Below, piece after piece: positions 9,806 through 18,649 of a stretch of DNA of 20,288 bases. The stretch comes from Didymodactylos carnosus (Eukaryota; Rotifera; Eurotatoria; Philodinida; Philodinidae). Location of the stretch: NCBI GenBank assembly GCA_905250885.1, contig CAJNOQ010003431.1, positions 1-20,288 of the forward strand, in the 5' to 3' direction. The number at the start of each line of letters is the position of its first letter. Position 1 is the stretch's first letter. The notes beneath the pieces were generated by a model. That model saw only the letters and a program-made list of their open reading frames with translations, ran no database searches and was not told the origin of the DNA. The position numbers and the translations under genes were made by a program.

Positions 9806-10018
9806 CGCGGCTACTAATTTCGATTTCGCTCAGAGATTGCTACTGTATACAGCACATTTTAAAGTACACATCATGGAATTTTTCAGTATCGCTGCGAAAA
9901 AAATTAATTACTGTAAAATTTCAAGCTAATTTGCGATTATTGAAGCTCTTTTTAGAAAAATTCACTGGGCCTTATCTTTCATGATAAAAACATGATTCCG
10001 TAGAACGGTGGAGAAAAG

Positions 10019-10217
10019 TGTGGAGATTAATCAGAGCAAAAAGAAAAAGAAACCATTTTTTTCTTCCCTTCCCACAAATAATTAATAAGTGCTATTAATG
10101 CTGATTATTCTTGTTTAACCGAAAAGGAGTCCGGTTTGATCCTATAACGGAAAAATGCAAGCAATATCTACAAATAGAGAGTTTCAAGCTCTACAAGATG
10201 CACTACTATCCGTCTAA
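10019..10217 (+). pseudogene. Diverged copy of a gene 5' end, copy 2
   Basis: Collinear with 2843-3027 over about 180 bp, including the TGTGGAGA start, a C/T-rich leader and AGTGCT 69 bp in. The short frame runs from ATG 10155 to TAA 10215-10217 (20 residues) and contains NREFQALQ, matching NRKFQGLQ of the other copy. The two copies differ in their start ATG and C-terminal codons. The product is unrecognised, and neither copy continues into a long frame. Confidence 0.35.
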
Positions 10218-10327
10218 AAAAGAAGGTCCCTGATTGTTTGAAAACAAGAAAAACAAGCAATTTAGCAAAATTCAGTATAAAAAACTAAAACTGTTATCCA
10301 TCTCAAAAAAGAAGATCCCTGATTGTT
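10203..10327 (+). repeat. Direct repeat of about 35 bp, spaced by about 88 bp
   Basis: TACTATCCGTCTAAAAAAG at 10203 and TTATCCATCTCAAAAAAG at 10292 begin two related segments, each continuing GAAGRTCCCTGATTGTTT. The second copy has small substitutions. It looks like a local duplication that includes the end of the short frame at 10155-10217. Confidence 0.5.
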
Positions 10328-11167
10328 TTTTGAATAACTCGAAGGGGATGATAGACAGAGATCTACGGCTTTCAAGATCGAAAGAGGACACTTTACTGCA
10401 TATTTTCAATTGGAAAATTTCAATTTTCAATTTTTTCTGCATATTTTCATCTGGAAAAGATTTCAAAACCTAGTTTTTCTGAGGATCTGTGGAGAATCAG
10501 TTAATAGCTCAAAATTTTTACATAGAAATCTATTATTTTTTTCGTAGGTAGATAATCCAAAGTGTCTGATACAAAATGGGATCTAAGCAAAAGTTTCATT
10601 TTGCTCAGCCCGGGAGTTCTGAAGGTTTTTCCGAAGGAGTACGCCTCCTCGATCCGTCAGTCTCGGACCTTTGAAAATACATGAAAATATAGGTTATTGA
10701 CTATGTAGAATCTCGTAGCAATGTTAGTTTTCAGAACAAAATACAAGAACCGAGTGGAAACCTGGTGAAATAACCCATTTTTAACTATTTTCATCAAAAA
10801 TTAAAAAAGTTCATAACTCAGTCAAAATCCATCCAGCCTACTTCAGAATGTCAAGAAATACTGTGCTTTATCTGTAGAATATCGTAAAGCCCAAAAAAGT
10901 TTGATTGACGAGGGAATCTCTTGAGGTTATAAATCGCTTTTGAACTCGGACTACTTGTATCTTGTAAACCTCAGTAAGTAGTGAAATACTCTAAGTTGGT
11001 TCATCCCCATGATGCCTTGTTGCTGAGATATTGAATTTTTAGTCAGTTTTTGCCTATAGAGCTTGGATATCGAGCAAAATCCGACTTTCGAATTTTGACT
11101 TGAAACTTGCCACACTGGAAGCCCATGGTCATAGTAGTACGACGGGAAAAAATTCGATCCTAATGAA

Positions 11168-11262
11168 TTTTCTTGCCTTGAGATATTGAGACTCGAATAT
11201 TTCACCTGAAGGTGAGGGTGAGGGTCAGATGTTCGAGTCTCAATGTTCTAAGGCAAGAACCT
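11168..11262. repeat. Imperfect hairpin with a G-rich loop
   Basis: TTCTTGCCTTGAGATATTGA (from about 11169) pairs with a reverse-complement arm ending GGCAAGAA near 11260. The stem is about 30 bp with several mismatches, and the half-stem GAGACTCGAA/TTCGAGTCTC is perfect. The loop contains GGTGAGGGTGAGGGT, a short GGGTGA repeat. It may be the tip of a small foldback element. Confidence 0.5.
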
Positions 11263-11549
11263 TACATATAGGCTTAAACTAAAACATTCAACGAGTACTA
11301 GCTTAACGGATAAGAAACTCGCCAATCATAAAACCGAATACACCGGACATTCGATGAATAATTCTGATATAAAAATCACAACTGTTGTCTAAAGGAACCG
11401 CAATATATTCCTGCATATGAAGTTTATGAAAAGCATTTTCCCTGTTGAGAATCAAATAGATGATGATAATATACTGGGCAATACTATGCACATCAAGGTT
11501 TCATATATTTTAAAATTAAAGATTATATTTCACCTATCATATATTTTAA

Positions 11550-11981
11550 GAAAGCCTTATCATCTCTAATGAAAATTACATTTTAGAATTCAATTATACA
11601 ATAGATGTTTGTTATGAAGAACTAGAAGATTATATTTTAGCAATTGACTATTAACTGCAAAAGAAATTAATTTTATATGATAAAAATAAAATTTATAATT
11701 TAAGTATTCGACTAGGAAATTGTTACTATAAAATTGAACAATTTAAAGTAAATATTAAACATTATAAACAAACACTGATTATACTTCTAAGTAAAAATGA
11801 ATATGGAAATGATCTGAAAATAGCAAATTTAAATAGCAGTGTTGACATATGTTATAAACAACAACAAAAATATCAAATATCAAATAATCATTGAAAATTT
11901 ATTAAGCTTAACGATAAACTAATTGATGTAAAGAAATTCATTAAAAAATTTTCAAATGAATATGCCAGCATCAAACGTTGA
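11550..11981 (+). pseudogene. Decayed TPR-repeat protein (kinesin-light-chain-like TPRs)
   Basis: One reading frame from 11550 to the stop at 11979-11981 gives recognisable tetratricopeptide sequence, broken by in-frame stops at 11652-11654 (TAA) and 11892-11894 (TGA). A further stop at 11547-11549 precedes the segment. Readable parts include VCYEELEDYILAIDYY-type helix A/B residues, RLGNCYYKIEQFK with IKHYKQTL, SSVDICYKQQQKYQ, and a final KLNDKLIDVKKFIKKFSNEY. The spacing of about 40 residues between Tyr-rich helix A motifs fits KLC-type TPRs, and large TPR families are common in bdelloids. Two or more stops without frameshifts suggest a modest age. No N-terminal domain or start codon is found, so it is a fragment. 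Loss of function is inferred from the stops. Confidence 0.65.
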
Positions 11982-14357
11982 TGTTCATGACAACCTGGAT
12001 ACTAATATGCAATAGTGAGTACGTGATGACAAGTTAAGAGAGTATGGTAATTATTCCGAACTACTTTCTTTTGATTGTTGAAAATAATCAGGTGTTTATC
12101 ATTACACTAGATATATTCATGTTCAGCTTAACCCTTTCTTGCCCTATGGCCCTTATAATGACCACTTTTATAAAAATTTGCTTCTCTTTAACTATGAGAC
12201 TATTGGAAACAGATTTTATATCAACTTGAAGTCTATCTATTATGGACTTCAGATCAACAATCTGGGTCTAATCTTTATTATAAAAATAATTTTTCGCGAT
12301 AATTTAAAATTTAAAAAATTCAACTTTTTTTAAAATTGAATGTAGCTTAGCTCAGCCAAGAGATAGAGACTCGGTTCAAATGTGATTGGATAGAGAATTA
12401 AAAACTGAACAAACGTAGGGTTTGACAATGTCTCCGTATTATGTGATCTTGGTTGCTATGGATTTTTTCTAAAATAGAGGGGAAAAGTCAGGATTCTGCT
12501 CGTATTTCTCAATTTTCTCCAACAGAACTCAACTTCTATGTAATAAAAATATCACATTCAAAATGAGGATCACAAATCGAATCGACTGGTATGTATTTCG
12601 AACGTTTTACTTGATTTTTATTTTTTTTGTGAATGCCTCGATGATTTTTCAACGTGAAAATAGAGCGCACAAGCGTCTTTTATTATCGATAGAAGATTGC
12701 GCTTTGTGCTTATCGCGTTACACAATTAAACTCATTTTATCTCTTTTCATCAGACTGCATATAATAGTGAATTGGATAAAACAAGTCTACCATGCGTGAC
12801 CGTCTTTCAATCAAGAATGAATATCCTTGAATAAATGCGTGAAACGTCCACTTCTATTAATAGTTATTTCATGATCAAATGTATAGTAGAACAACAGAAT
12901 ATTAAAATTGAAATGAGAGCCGATCATTGATTCCTCTATAGAATGCTCAAAAGCCATCGACGCTATGGAAGTTGATCGAGACAGCACCACAATTGAACAG
13001 ACTCTACCAAAATCATACTGAAAACAAACAAAAGAATAACTATCGTCACATGATTCAGCGAAAAGAAAAATTGGACAAGACTTTTACTTTTTGATCAAAA
13101 TTGACTCTCACTATTTACAGACTAGAATTATTTCTTCCTCTCTGAATATATAGAACTTCTTATCGCTAGAAATAACTGAAATCGCGTGACATGTTTCTAG
13201 TTGAAAAGTTCGACTAGAAACATACAGAGACACAACAACAGACTCAACTGAATCTAATCAACTGCATTCAGATTGACACAAATGACACTAGACTAGACCA
13301 CAGACTGATGAACAGTGCTATATGAAGCACTTTGGCGGGTAAACTGGTGCTTCAGGCATGTCTGCTGTCATAGCAAAACGTTATCTTAAGAAAGGCCTTG
13401 GTGACCTACTTCTTCAGTGGCGACACTACTCACACATTAAATGAGCTTGTTTTCCGTATCATATTTTGTCTGACATAATGTCCAAGAAGATGTCATATAA
13501 TTGATAGACTACCCAGCTGCTTTGCGTGGCTTGGATTAAAATGAGCAACAAAATGAAAATGTTCGGTGCCTTTGATGGGACCCGTCTAGGTGGCTTTCAG
13601 AAACTCATATACTGGATTTTGTGGATGCCTTGGTGACATGCCTTTGGGCTAAAGCATTTTCTAGTTTATTGTGGCCAAAAGAAAGAGTGATCAATACCAG
13701 ATTAGTACGGGAATCATCACTAAAACTGATTCTTCGTCCATTCGATAGAGCAAAGATTAGTCCATACTGTGGACCGAAAATTTCTTCAGCTTTAACTTAT
13801 CGTACAACACACCGATATCATATCATCAACATTTAGAACCACAAAACACTTGAAAGTTACCGAAATATTTCTATTTAAATACGCTATGTCTGTATTGAGA
13901 TTGTGAGTGATTCAGCCTACAACCATTACTTTTAATTGAAATTTTCAGAAATGGTGTCGAATGTTTGTAGGTGTTTCGCATCTAGTTTCCGGGTTAACTG
14001 CTACATGATTCGACAAATCCGAAGAAAAGAATCGAAGGATAATGGAAAAGTATAGAACCATAGATATTAACTTTCCTACCAGTTATAGTTTAAAGGTGAT
14101 GAAGCTTCCCCCACAGAATATACATCAGATAAGAATACGAAGAAAAATATACTTAGTGCGTAATACTAACAGAAAAATAATTTTTTTCTATGATGATAAC
14201 TGAAATGGTGTTATACCTGAATTAGTTGACTGAAAAATAGACAGTATGAAAAGTACAGTACAACAAATAATCTGACAGTGAAAAAACTAAATATTTATCA
14301 TCATTCCTACAACTACACAATTTACATTATTTACCATATAAAACTCAAACAAGAAAA
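11982..14357. other. Gene-free stretch with scattered short open frames
   Basis: No gene can be defended. Short frames that look slightly less random are: 12139-12333 (+), beginning MPYGPYNDHFYKNLL; 12563-12799 (+), hydrophobic then basic; 12942-13021 (+), after a plausible acceptor TCCTCTATAG and ending in TGA with EVDRDSTTIEQ; 13357-13443 (+), beginning MSAVIAKRYLKKGLG; and 13621-13836 (+). None matches a known family, and no donor/acceptor chain links them. They could be remnants of one or more decayed genes. Confidence 0.3.
13191..13223. other. 15-bp stem hairpin
   Basis: ATGTTTCTAGTTGAA pairs with TTCGACTAGAAACAT around an AAG triloop, with a single G-U type mismatch. The stem is too short for an animal pre-microRNA and is not followed by a T-run terminator. 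It may be the remnant of a tiny inverted repeat. Confidence 0.5.
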
Positions 14358-14920
14358 ATGCTTCAAAGACTGGTATTAGTTGCAGCTGCAGTTTTGGTAA
14401 TGGTCTTGTTAAATCACTGGTAAGTATCTGACCTTTTCCCCAAGTGAAAACATACACTCTAAACAAAAAAGTGTACTGAGAACTGCTCTTTTTAAGCACC
14501 TCTTTTCGCGAAGCACTTTCGACAAACGCCACTGTTCAAATAGGCAGCAGAGGACCCTTGTTAAACCTGATTTCAACTTGAATACTTTTACAAGTGGCGC
14601 ACTCAGGTGCTAAAAGCGTTCTGAGGAAGAATACTTTCTGAAAGTATTCCTCGCAACAGTCTGAAAGCCACTCAAAAGGAACGTCGTATGTGCGAACCGT
14701 CTTTACAGCAACACTTTTTTCCAGTGTAAGGAACAACCGACTTTTTACACGCTCTTCTCTTTCTAGTGATGCATCGCCTTCCCCACGTGAACAGCAGCCT
14801 TCTGATCTTAGCAGTGATTTATATCGCTTAGCAAGATTGATATATCAACTGGCTGAGGATCAGATCGATAGAGAGTACCGTTTGGCGAATCCAATAATTT
14901 TGTTGTCTTCGAGAACATGA
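14358..14920 (+). CDS. Predicted short secreted protein, two exons (peptide-hormone-like organisation)
   Basis: Exon 1 (14358-14419) encodes a signal peptide: MLQR followed by a run of Leu/Val/Ala/Met to about residue 18, then Asn-His-Cys across the junction. It ends at a consensus donor TG|GTAAGTAT. The best in-frame acceptor is TTTCTAG at 14766, giving a phase-2 junction and exon 2 (14767-14920, stop TGA 14918). The product is 71 residues with a mature part of about 50. That part is a Pro/Ser-rich start (DASPSPREQQ), then a predicted amphipathic helix (LYRLARLIYQLAEDQ) and a short tail. The family is not recognised. The layout (signal exon, then a helical peptide exon) and helix recall CRF/DH44 or NPY-type hormones, but no dibasic or Gly amidation site is visible, so this is only a resemblance. 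The alternative frame after 14869 stays open to TGA 14956-14958, so a different 3' end is possible. The start is the only ATG that gives a signal peptide. Confidence 0.5.
14486..14652. repeat. Small inverted repeats inside the intron of the secreted-protein gene
   Basis: CTTTTTAAGCACCT (14488-14501) pairs with AGGTGCTAAAAG (14605-14616), enclosing ACGCCACT (14526-14533) paired with AGTGGCGC (14593-14600). A second hairpin, GAGGAAGAATACTTT / AAAGTATTCCTC, follows at 14623-14652. This cluster probably explains why the intron (347 bp) is much longer than the roughly 55-bp introns of the MFS gene. It may be a degenerate MITE insertion. Confidence 0.45.
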
Positions 14921-15000
14921 CCAAGATATTCGCAAAAGCAGTTGAACAGGCACAATGAACTAACTCAGAAGAAGCGAAATATCTGAACGCATTCATACTA

Positions 15001-15365
15001 GTCTGAATTATTCATTAGCTGTATGATCATGCTACCGTGCTTTTAGAGATCTTTTGCTTTTAGGCGAAATCATGGCTCAGTTGTAAACTCAAAAGAGACG
15101 ATATATTTGAATTGAATCATGGTGTGAATGATTCATGAGCTGTGCGATCGTGCAACAGTGCTATTAGCGGTGTTCCGCTCTTTGTAGGCGGTCGTGTTTG
15201 TGCTCTGAACTTGAAAGAGACGATGTATTTGAATGAAACCATCGTCTGCATCATTCATTAGCTATGTGATTATGCGACAGTGCTATCAGGGATGTTTCCC
15301 TCTCCGTGTCGCGGCATATCTGAGTTCTGAACTCGAAAGAGGTGAAATATATATATGAAACCATG
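15001..15365 (+). repeat. Three tandem copies of a 122-bp repeat
   Basis: Units are 15001-15121, 15122-15243 and 15244-15365. Each starts GTSTGMATNATTCATKAGCT, contains a GTGCTWTYAG block and an AAC(T)YRAAAGAGRYGA block, and ends with ATCATG/ACCATC/ACCATG. Identity between units is roughly 65-75 percent by eye, so the array is old. Unit length is nearly constant (121, 122, 122). It lies directly downstream of the proposed secreted-protein gene and could be in its 3' UTR or be a satellite fragment. No open frame spans the units. Confidence 0.75.
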
Positions 15366-16146
15366 GTATTCGTTAAGAGGATAAAATTTTTTTGAAACTT
15401 GTTTATGTTGAGAAAGTAAGTATCTTCTTTTGATTTAAGAGGATGTCTTTGTATGAACTTGGTATATAGAAAGTAGGTTTAGTCAAGGTTATTCATAAAC
15501 TGTAATTGTTAATGGGTTTTTTTTCTGTTGTTTTTTTATGCGTTTTGGTGCTGGTGCTGACTGAATTAATAAGAAAAGAAAAAAACGAAAATAGCCTATT
15601 TTTTATGATCATTATCATCATTAAACGCATTCATTGCTAATATACACTGTAATAAAGTCTCTTTTTTTGTTTGTGAGAATTTTTGATGTCTTTTTATCTG
15701 GAACCATTTTAGACAAAGTTTACTTGTCTTATTGTTCGAGTTCGAGAGATTCTTTCTCTATTCATGGTCGATCAAGACAGATTAATGTAAAGTGATGTAT
15801 ATTTCACTCTGATTGTATTTGTCACTTACCATACATTTTATTTTATAAAATTTCCCTCCTATGACTATATACATTCTTTTGAACATGAGCGGATTCTGAA
15901 AATCAGCATGCTGTTTTGCTACTGTGGAACAAGAAATGATAATTTCAACTGGACCTTAAAGTTACGACAAAGCGATTGAGGTAAGATTGCTGTTCTTCAC
16001 GCAGTTTTATTTAATTTTTGTGTTTTCAAGTCAGTTAGCCGTGAAAAATAGTGACGATACGGTTTGTGGATGAATCTGGATTCTTATTTGTAATATAATT
16101 TCCAACTTCTCCAAAAAATATAGCTCGATGAAGTCTAAGATCTGAT
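15366..16146. other. Gene-free AT-rich stretch
   Basis: No gene is recognised. It contains the poly(A)-signal-like AATAAA at 15651 and T-rich runs around 15515-15540 and 15661-15670. A donor-like GAG|GTAAGATTG lies near 15980, with no frame to go with it. Confidence 0.4.
15651..15656 (+). promoter_or_regulatory. Possible poly(A) signal AATAAA
   Basis: AATAAA is followed within 5-20 bases by CTCTTTTTTTGTTTGTGAG, a T/GT-rich downstream element, which is a good textbook layout. It is the first such site after the secreted-protein gene. Using it would give a 3' UTR of about 730 bp that includes the tandem repeat, which is long for a compact genome. Confidence 0.3.
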
Positions 16147-16322
16147 CAGGGGTGCAAATAACGGGAGGGTGCGAGGGAGTGCGCAGCCCCCGAATAGTTG
16201 AAAAAGCTGTTATTATTTTATCTATTATCCTCGCGCAAAAGCTTTTTATCAATTTCATACCACCTGAAAGAGAAATTTTGTTTTACACCTCCCCTAATGT
16301 TCTGCTCCTATTTGCGGCCCTG
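16147..16322. mobile_element. hAT-type MITE, 176 bp
   Basis: The left end CAGGGGTGCAAATA and the right end TATTTGCGGCCCTG are terminal inverted repeats with two mismatches or indels, and CAGGG-type termini are characteristic of hAT elements. The flanking octamers GATCTGAT (16139-16146) and GATCTCAC (16323-16330) match at six of eight bases, as expected for a worn 8-bp target-site duplication. There is no transposase inside, so it is a non-autonomous derivative. The short frames across it on both strands are not genes. Confidence 0.65.
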
Positions 16323-16330
16323 GATCTCAC

Positions 16331-16649
16331 ATATTAATGATGATAATAAAATAATAATGATTTTTTGACGATTAATAACGACAGAAAATGAACGAACACT
16401 CTGATATTATACGATCATAACACAAGATAACAGATGATCCTGTGATCTCACATCATCATATACGATGTTGATCTAAGCTTTATTCTGTTAACAGTATAAG
16501 TTTTAGTTTAGAATACTATAACGGAATATTTTTCCCTCATGTATTCTGACAGAATAAAGATTATATTAAAAACAGAACACAAAAACCATAAGATGCTCTG
16601 AATGCAGACTTTCCATGAAATTTAATTTCGATCATTATTCGATAGAGGA
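16331..16649. other. AT-rich gene-free spacer
   Basis: Low-complexity AT-rich sequence with ATGATGATAATAAAATAATAATGA near its start and several ATCATCAT words. No gene or element is recognised. Confidence 0.4.
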
Positions 16650-17060
16650 CATCTAGCTGCCTAGGCAACCAAAAGACGGCTAAAAAGTGCGGTCCGTTTT
16701 TGGTTTCGGACGGGTGACCAAGGCCAACAAAGGTGTGGGTAAAGTGCCACTTTTGAACGGGATGACAGCGTCCGGACGCCGCAGAAAAAGACGGGTGAGG
16801 ACGCCTGTCCGGACTAGTGTTGTGACTATACACCTGTCGCGTTTTATTTATTTTAAATCAACAGTATCGAACGCCATCACGATGACCGTCCCGTCACCCA
16901 TCTTAAACAACATGTCCGTTAGCGAAACACGACGCGCTGTCTGCGGGTATGACTGAGGTCCACAAAGTGCCGCTTTGCGCAGAGCAATGGCGTCCAGTCT
17001 TTGTTGTGTTTTGGACCTCTTTGACCACGCATCCGGACGGTCATCTTGGTAGTGTCCGAT
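16650..17060. repeat. CpG-rich palindrome-dense island, probable decayed element
   Basis: Base composition shifts sharply: CpG and GC are visibly richer than in either flank. The core TCCGGA recurs at 16771, 16808 and 17032. GCGTCCGGACGC (16768-16779) is a perfect 12-bp palindrome, GTCCG/CGGAC pair across 16692-16711, and GAGGTCCA (16955-16962) pairs with TGGACCTC (17012-17019). The open frames crossing it on both strands overlap one another and show no protein motif. A transposon remnant or recently arrived sequence fits best; no family is assigned. Confidence 0.4.
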
Positions 17061-17501
17061 AATGTTACTAGTTCCAGATTTTTTCAGTGACCGTTTTGTC
17101 GTCTACGATTGATTCCACTATGTTTTACTCCGACTTTTCTTCGAGAACACAGTGCAATCAAATTTTAATGCGTTCGTCGAGCAGATAATGCTTTTGTCAT
17201 GTTATAATCCCTATCTGAAACGGAAAAGTCAGTATGAGTCAGATAGTAAGGCAGCATTACGAGCTTTCAATAAAATATAATAGGATTTTACGTAAACTTT
17301 CATGGCTTCGCTACTAAAAGTATGTCCGTTTGCTATTCTAAGAAAGCCGGTAACATATAAAGTGCGATTCGGTCTTGTATGGTCCTAGTGTGTTCTCACT
17401 TCCAGGCGTGCTTGGCGATAAAATTAGTTTGCGCATAGTAAAAATCCTCATCACTATATAATAGTGTTCAGAAGAAAGAAAATATGTGTATCGAAGGCTG
17501 T
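17061..17501. other. Spacer with one unassigned open stretch
   Basis: Between the TGA at 17110 and the TAA at 17278-17280 the plus strand stays open for 55 codons. The translation is balanced and coding-like (for example FFENTVQSNFNAF and KRKSQYESDSKAALRAF). There is no convincing start, splice site or family match, so it may be a gene remnant or chance. Confidence 0.25.
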
Positions 17502-17573
17502 GCCTCGATAGCTCAGCGGTCAGAGCAATGGTCGTGAATATCACTGTCCTGGGTTCGATTCCCAGTCGAGGTG
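17502..17573 (+). tRNA. tRNA-like gene with abnormal anticodon arm (tRNA pseudogene or tRNA-derived SINE head)
   Basis: The acceptor stem GCCTCGA pairs with TCGAGGT (one G-U). The D arm GCTC/GAGC and T arm CTGGG/CCCAG with loop TTCGATT are intact. The internal promoters are canonical: A box TAGCTCAGCGG and B box GGTTCGATTCC. The anticodon arm is faulty. ATGGT and ATCAC leave an A-C mismatch at the base of the stem, and the loop CGTGAAT lacks the invariant U33, giving a nominal UGA anticodon with no long variable arm. The sequence would be closest to a Thr-type tRNA body if the loop were intact, but this is a guess. No CCA is encoded, as expected in eukaryotes. A TTTT terminator follows at 17579-17582. 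Pol III transcription is likely; decoding function is doubtful. Confidence 0.6.
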
Positions 17574-17578
17574 CACAC

Positions 17579-17582
17579 TTTT
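17579..17582 (+). terminator. Pol III terminator TTTT
   Basis: A run of four T lies 6 bp after the discriminator base of the tRNA-like gene, the usual distance for a eukaryotic tRNA terminator. Confidence 0.55.
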
Positions 17583-18649
17583 CTTCCGAATATCAAGCTG
17601 CTGTTAAAAACTAATTTTCGTACACATATTTAGCTCCTACACTAAAATTTACAGATAGTAAATTCAGAGGACATGCACAGCAAATTTATCTCTCTGTCCC
17701 CTTGTCTAAATAGATCTTATTTTCTCTAGTCACAATGTTACACTATCGGATTTTGATATAAAAGGATCTCTCAAAAGGAATATTTCTTGAGATAGCTGAG
17801 TGATTTCACCATATTTTACGTACTCGTTCTTTTCTTCGGAAACATAACACAATCGGGGTCAATCATTCACCTCAGACTCACTTTGAAGTTGAGATCAAAA
17901 CTTATATACAGTAGTTTTATTAAGACGGCCTCTCTTTGTCTAAATCCTTTCTACTTGTCATAAGAAGCATATTAATGGATTTTTCGCATGTGTTTCTCAA
18001 TTATGGTTTGCCATATAAGTGGCATTCGATCTCAGAATCAGAGTGAGAGCGGTTAAATGTTTTACAGTTTGCATGTGAGTTTTACCGTAAGGTAACGCTT
18101 ACCATATGTGAAGAAAACATTCACGCTTGGACTTTCAGAGAATGTATATCTGTCGATATTAGAGCCAACCTAATAGTCTGCCAATGAGGCGGAATGGCTG
18201 AGCCCTAATCCTCCGTGGGTCAAATAGAACCGAACTGATCATCGCTACATTCTGAGAATCACTAACAGCAAAGCAATATTACACCGAGAATATTCGTAAT
18301 TGTTATAACATTAACCTTTCATGCATTTCTCACTTCTGTGCAAATTTATTCTGAGATCTTTATATAGCAAACATTAACTGAGTCTACACACTGAGAAAGC
18401 CCCTCTATTTGGAGTGTTTCATAAGAAAGAAGAACCACTTTTGATACCCAAAATGAATGCAGAAAAATTGTAACTGTATGACAGTAAAATAGAAAGGATT
18501 TTCTATATCCCTATTCTCTCACTCACTGCAAGTGCTGTGTACTGACTGTGTAAATTGGTTATTTTACTAATTTAGTTCTACTTTAAAAATGTTCAAAAAG
18601 CAGATATAAACTGCAAAAAGTTCGAGTATAAAAATAGTCTACTTTAAGA
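17583..18649. other. Gene-free AT-rich stretch
   Basis: No open frame, element or RNA gene is supported. A faint tRNA-like string (GGCGGAATGGCTGAG ... GTGGGTCAAAT) at 18188-18225 lacks a proper B box and pairing stems. Confidence 0.4.

Larger units (their letters stand above)
9806..11549. other. Gene-free stretch downstream of the MFS gene
   Basis: Apart from the gene-end copy at 10019-10217, the short direct repeat at 10203-10327 and the hairpin at 11168-11262, I see no gene. The frame at 11303-11491 (minus) starts at an ATG and is hydrophobic, but short and unrecognised. No canonical poly(A) signal for the MFS gene is evident in the first 200 bp. Confidence 0.35.

Noticed and set aside
12342-12410. 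tRNA-like string TAGCTTAGCTCAG ... CGGTTCAAATG
   Set aside because: Box-like words are present but spacing is too short and no cloverleaf stems form.
16561-16833. 90-codon minus-strand frame (and the overlapping plus-strand frame 16687-16956)
   Set aside because: Both strands are open only because the CpG-rich island lacks stop triplets; no protein motif is seen in either.
18188-18240. tRNA-Ser-like GGCGGAATGGCTGAG
   Set aside because: No valid B box (GGGTCAAATAG) and no pairing acceptor arms.
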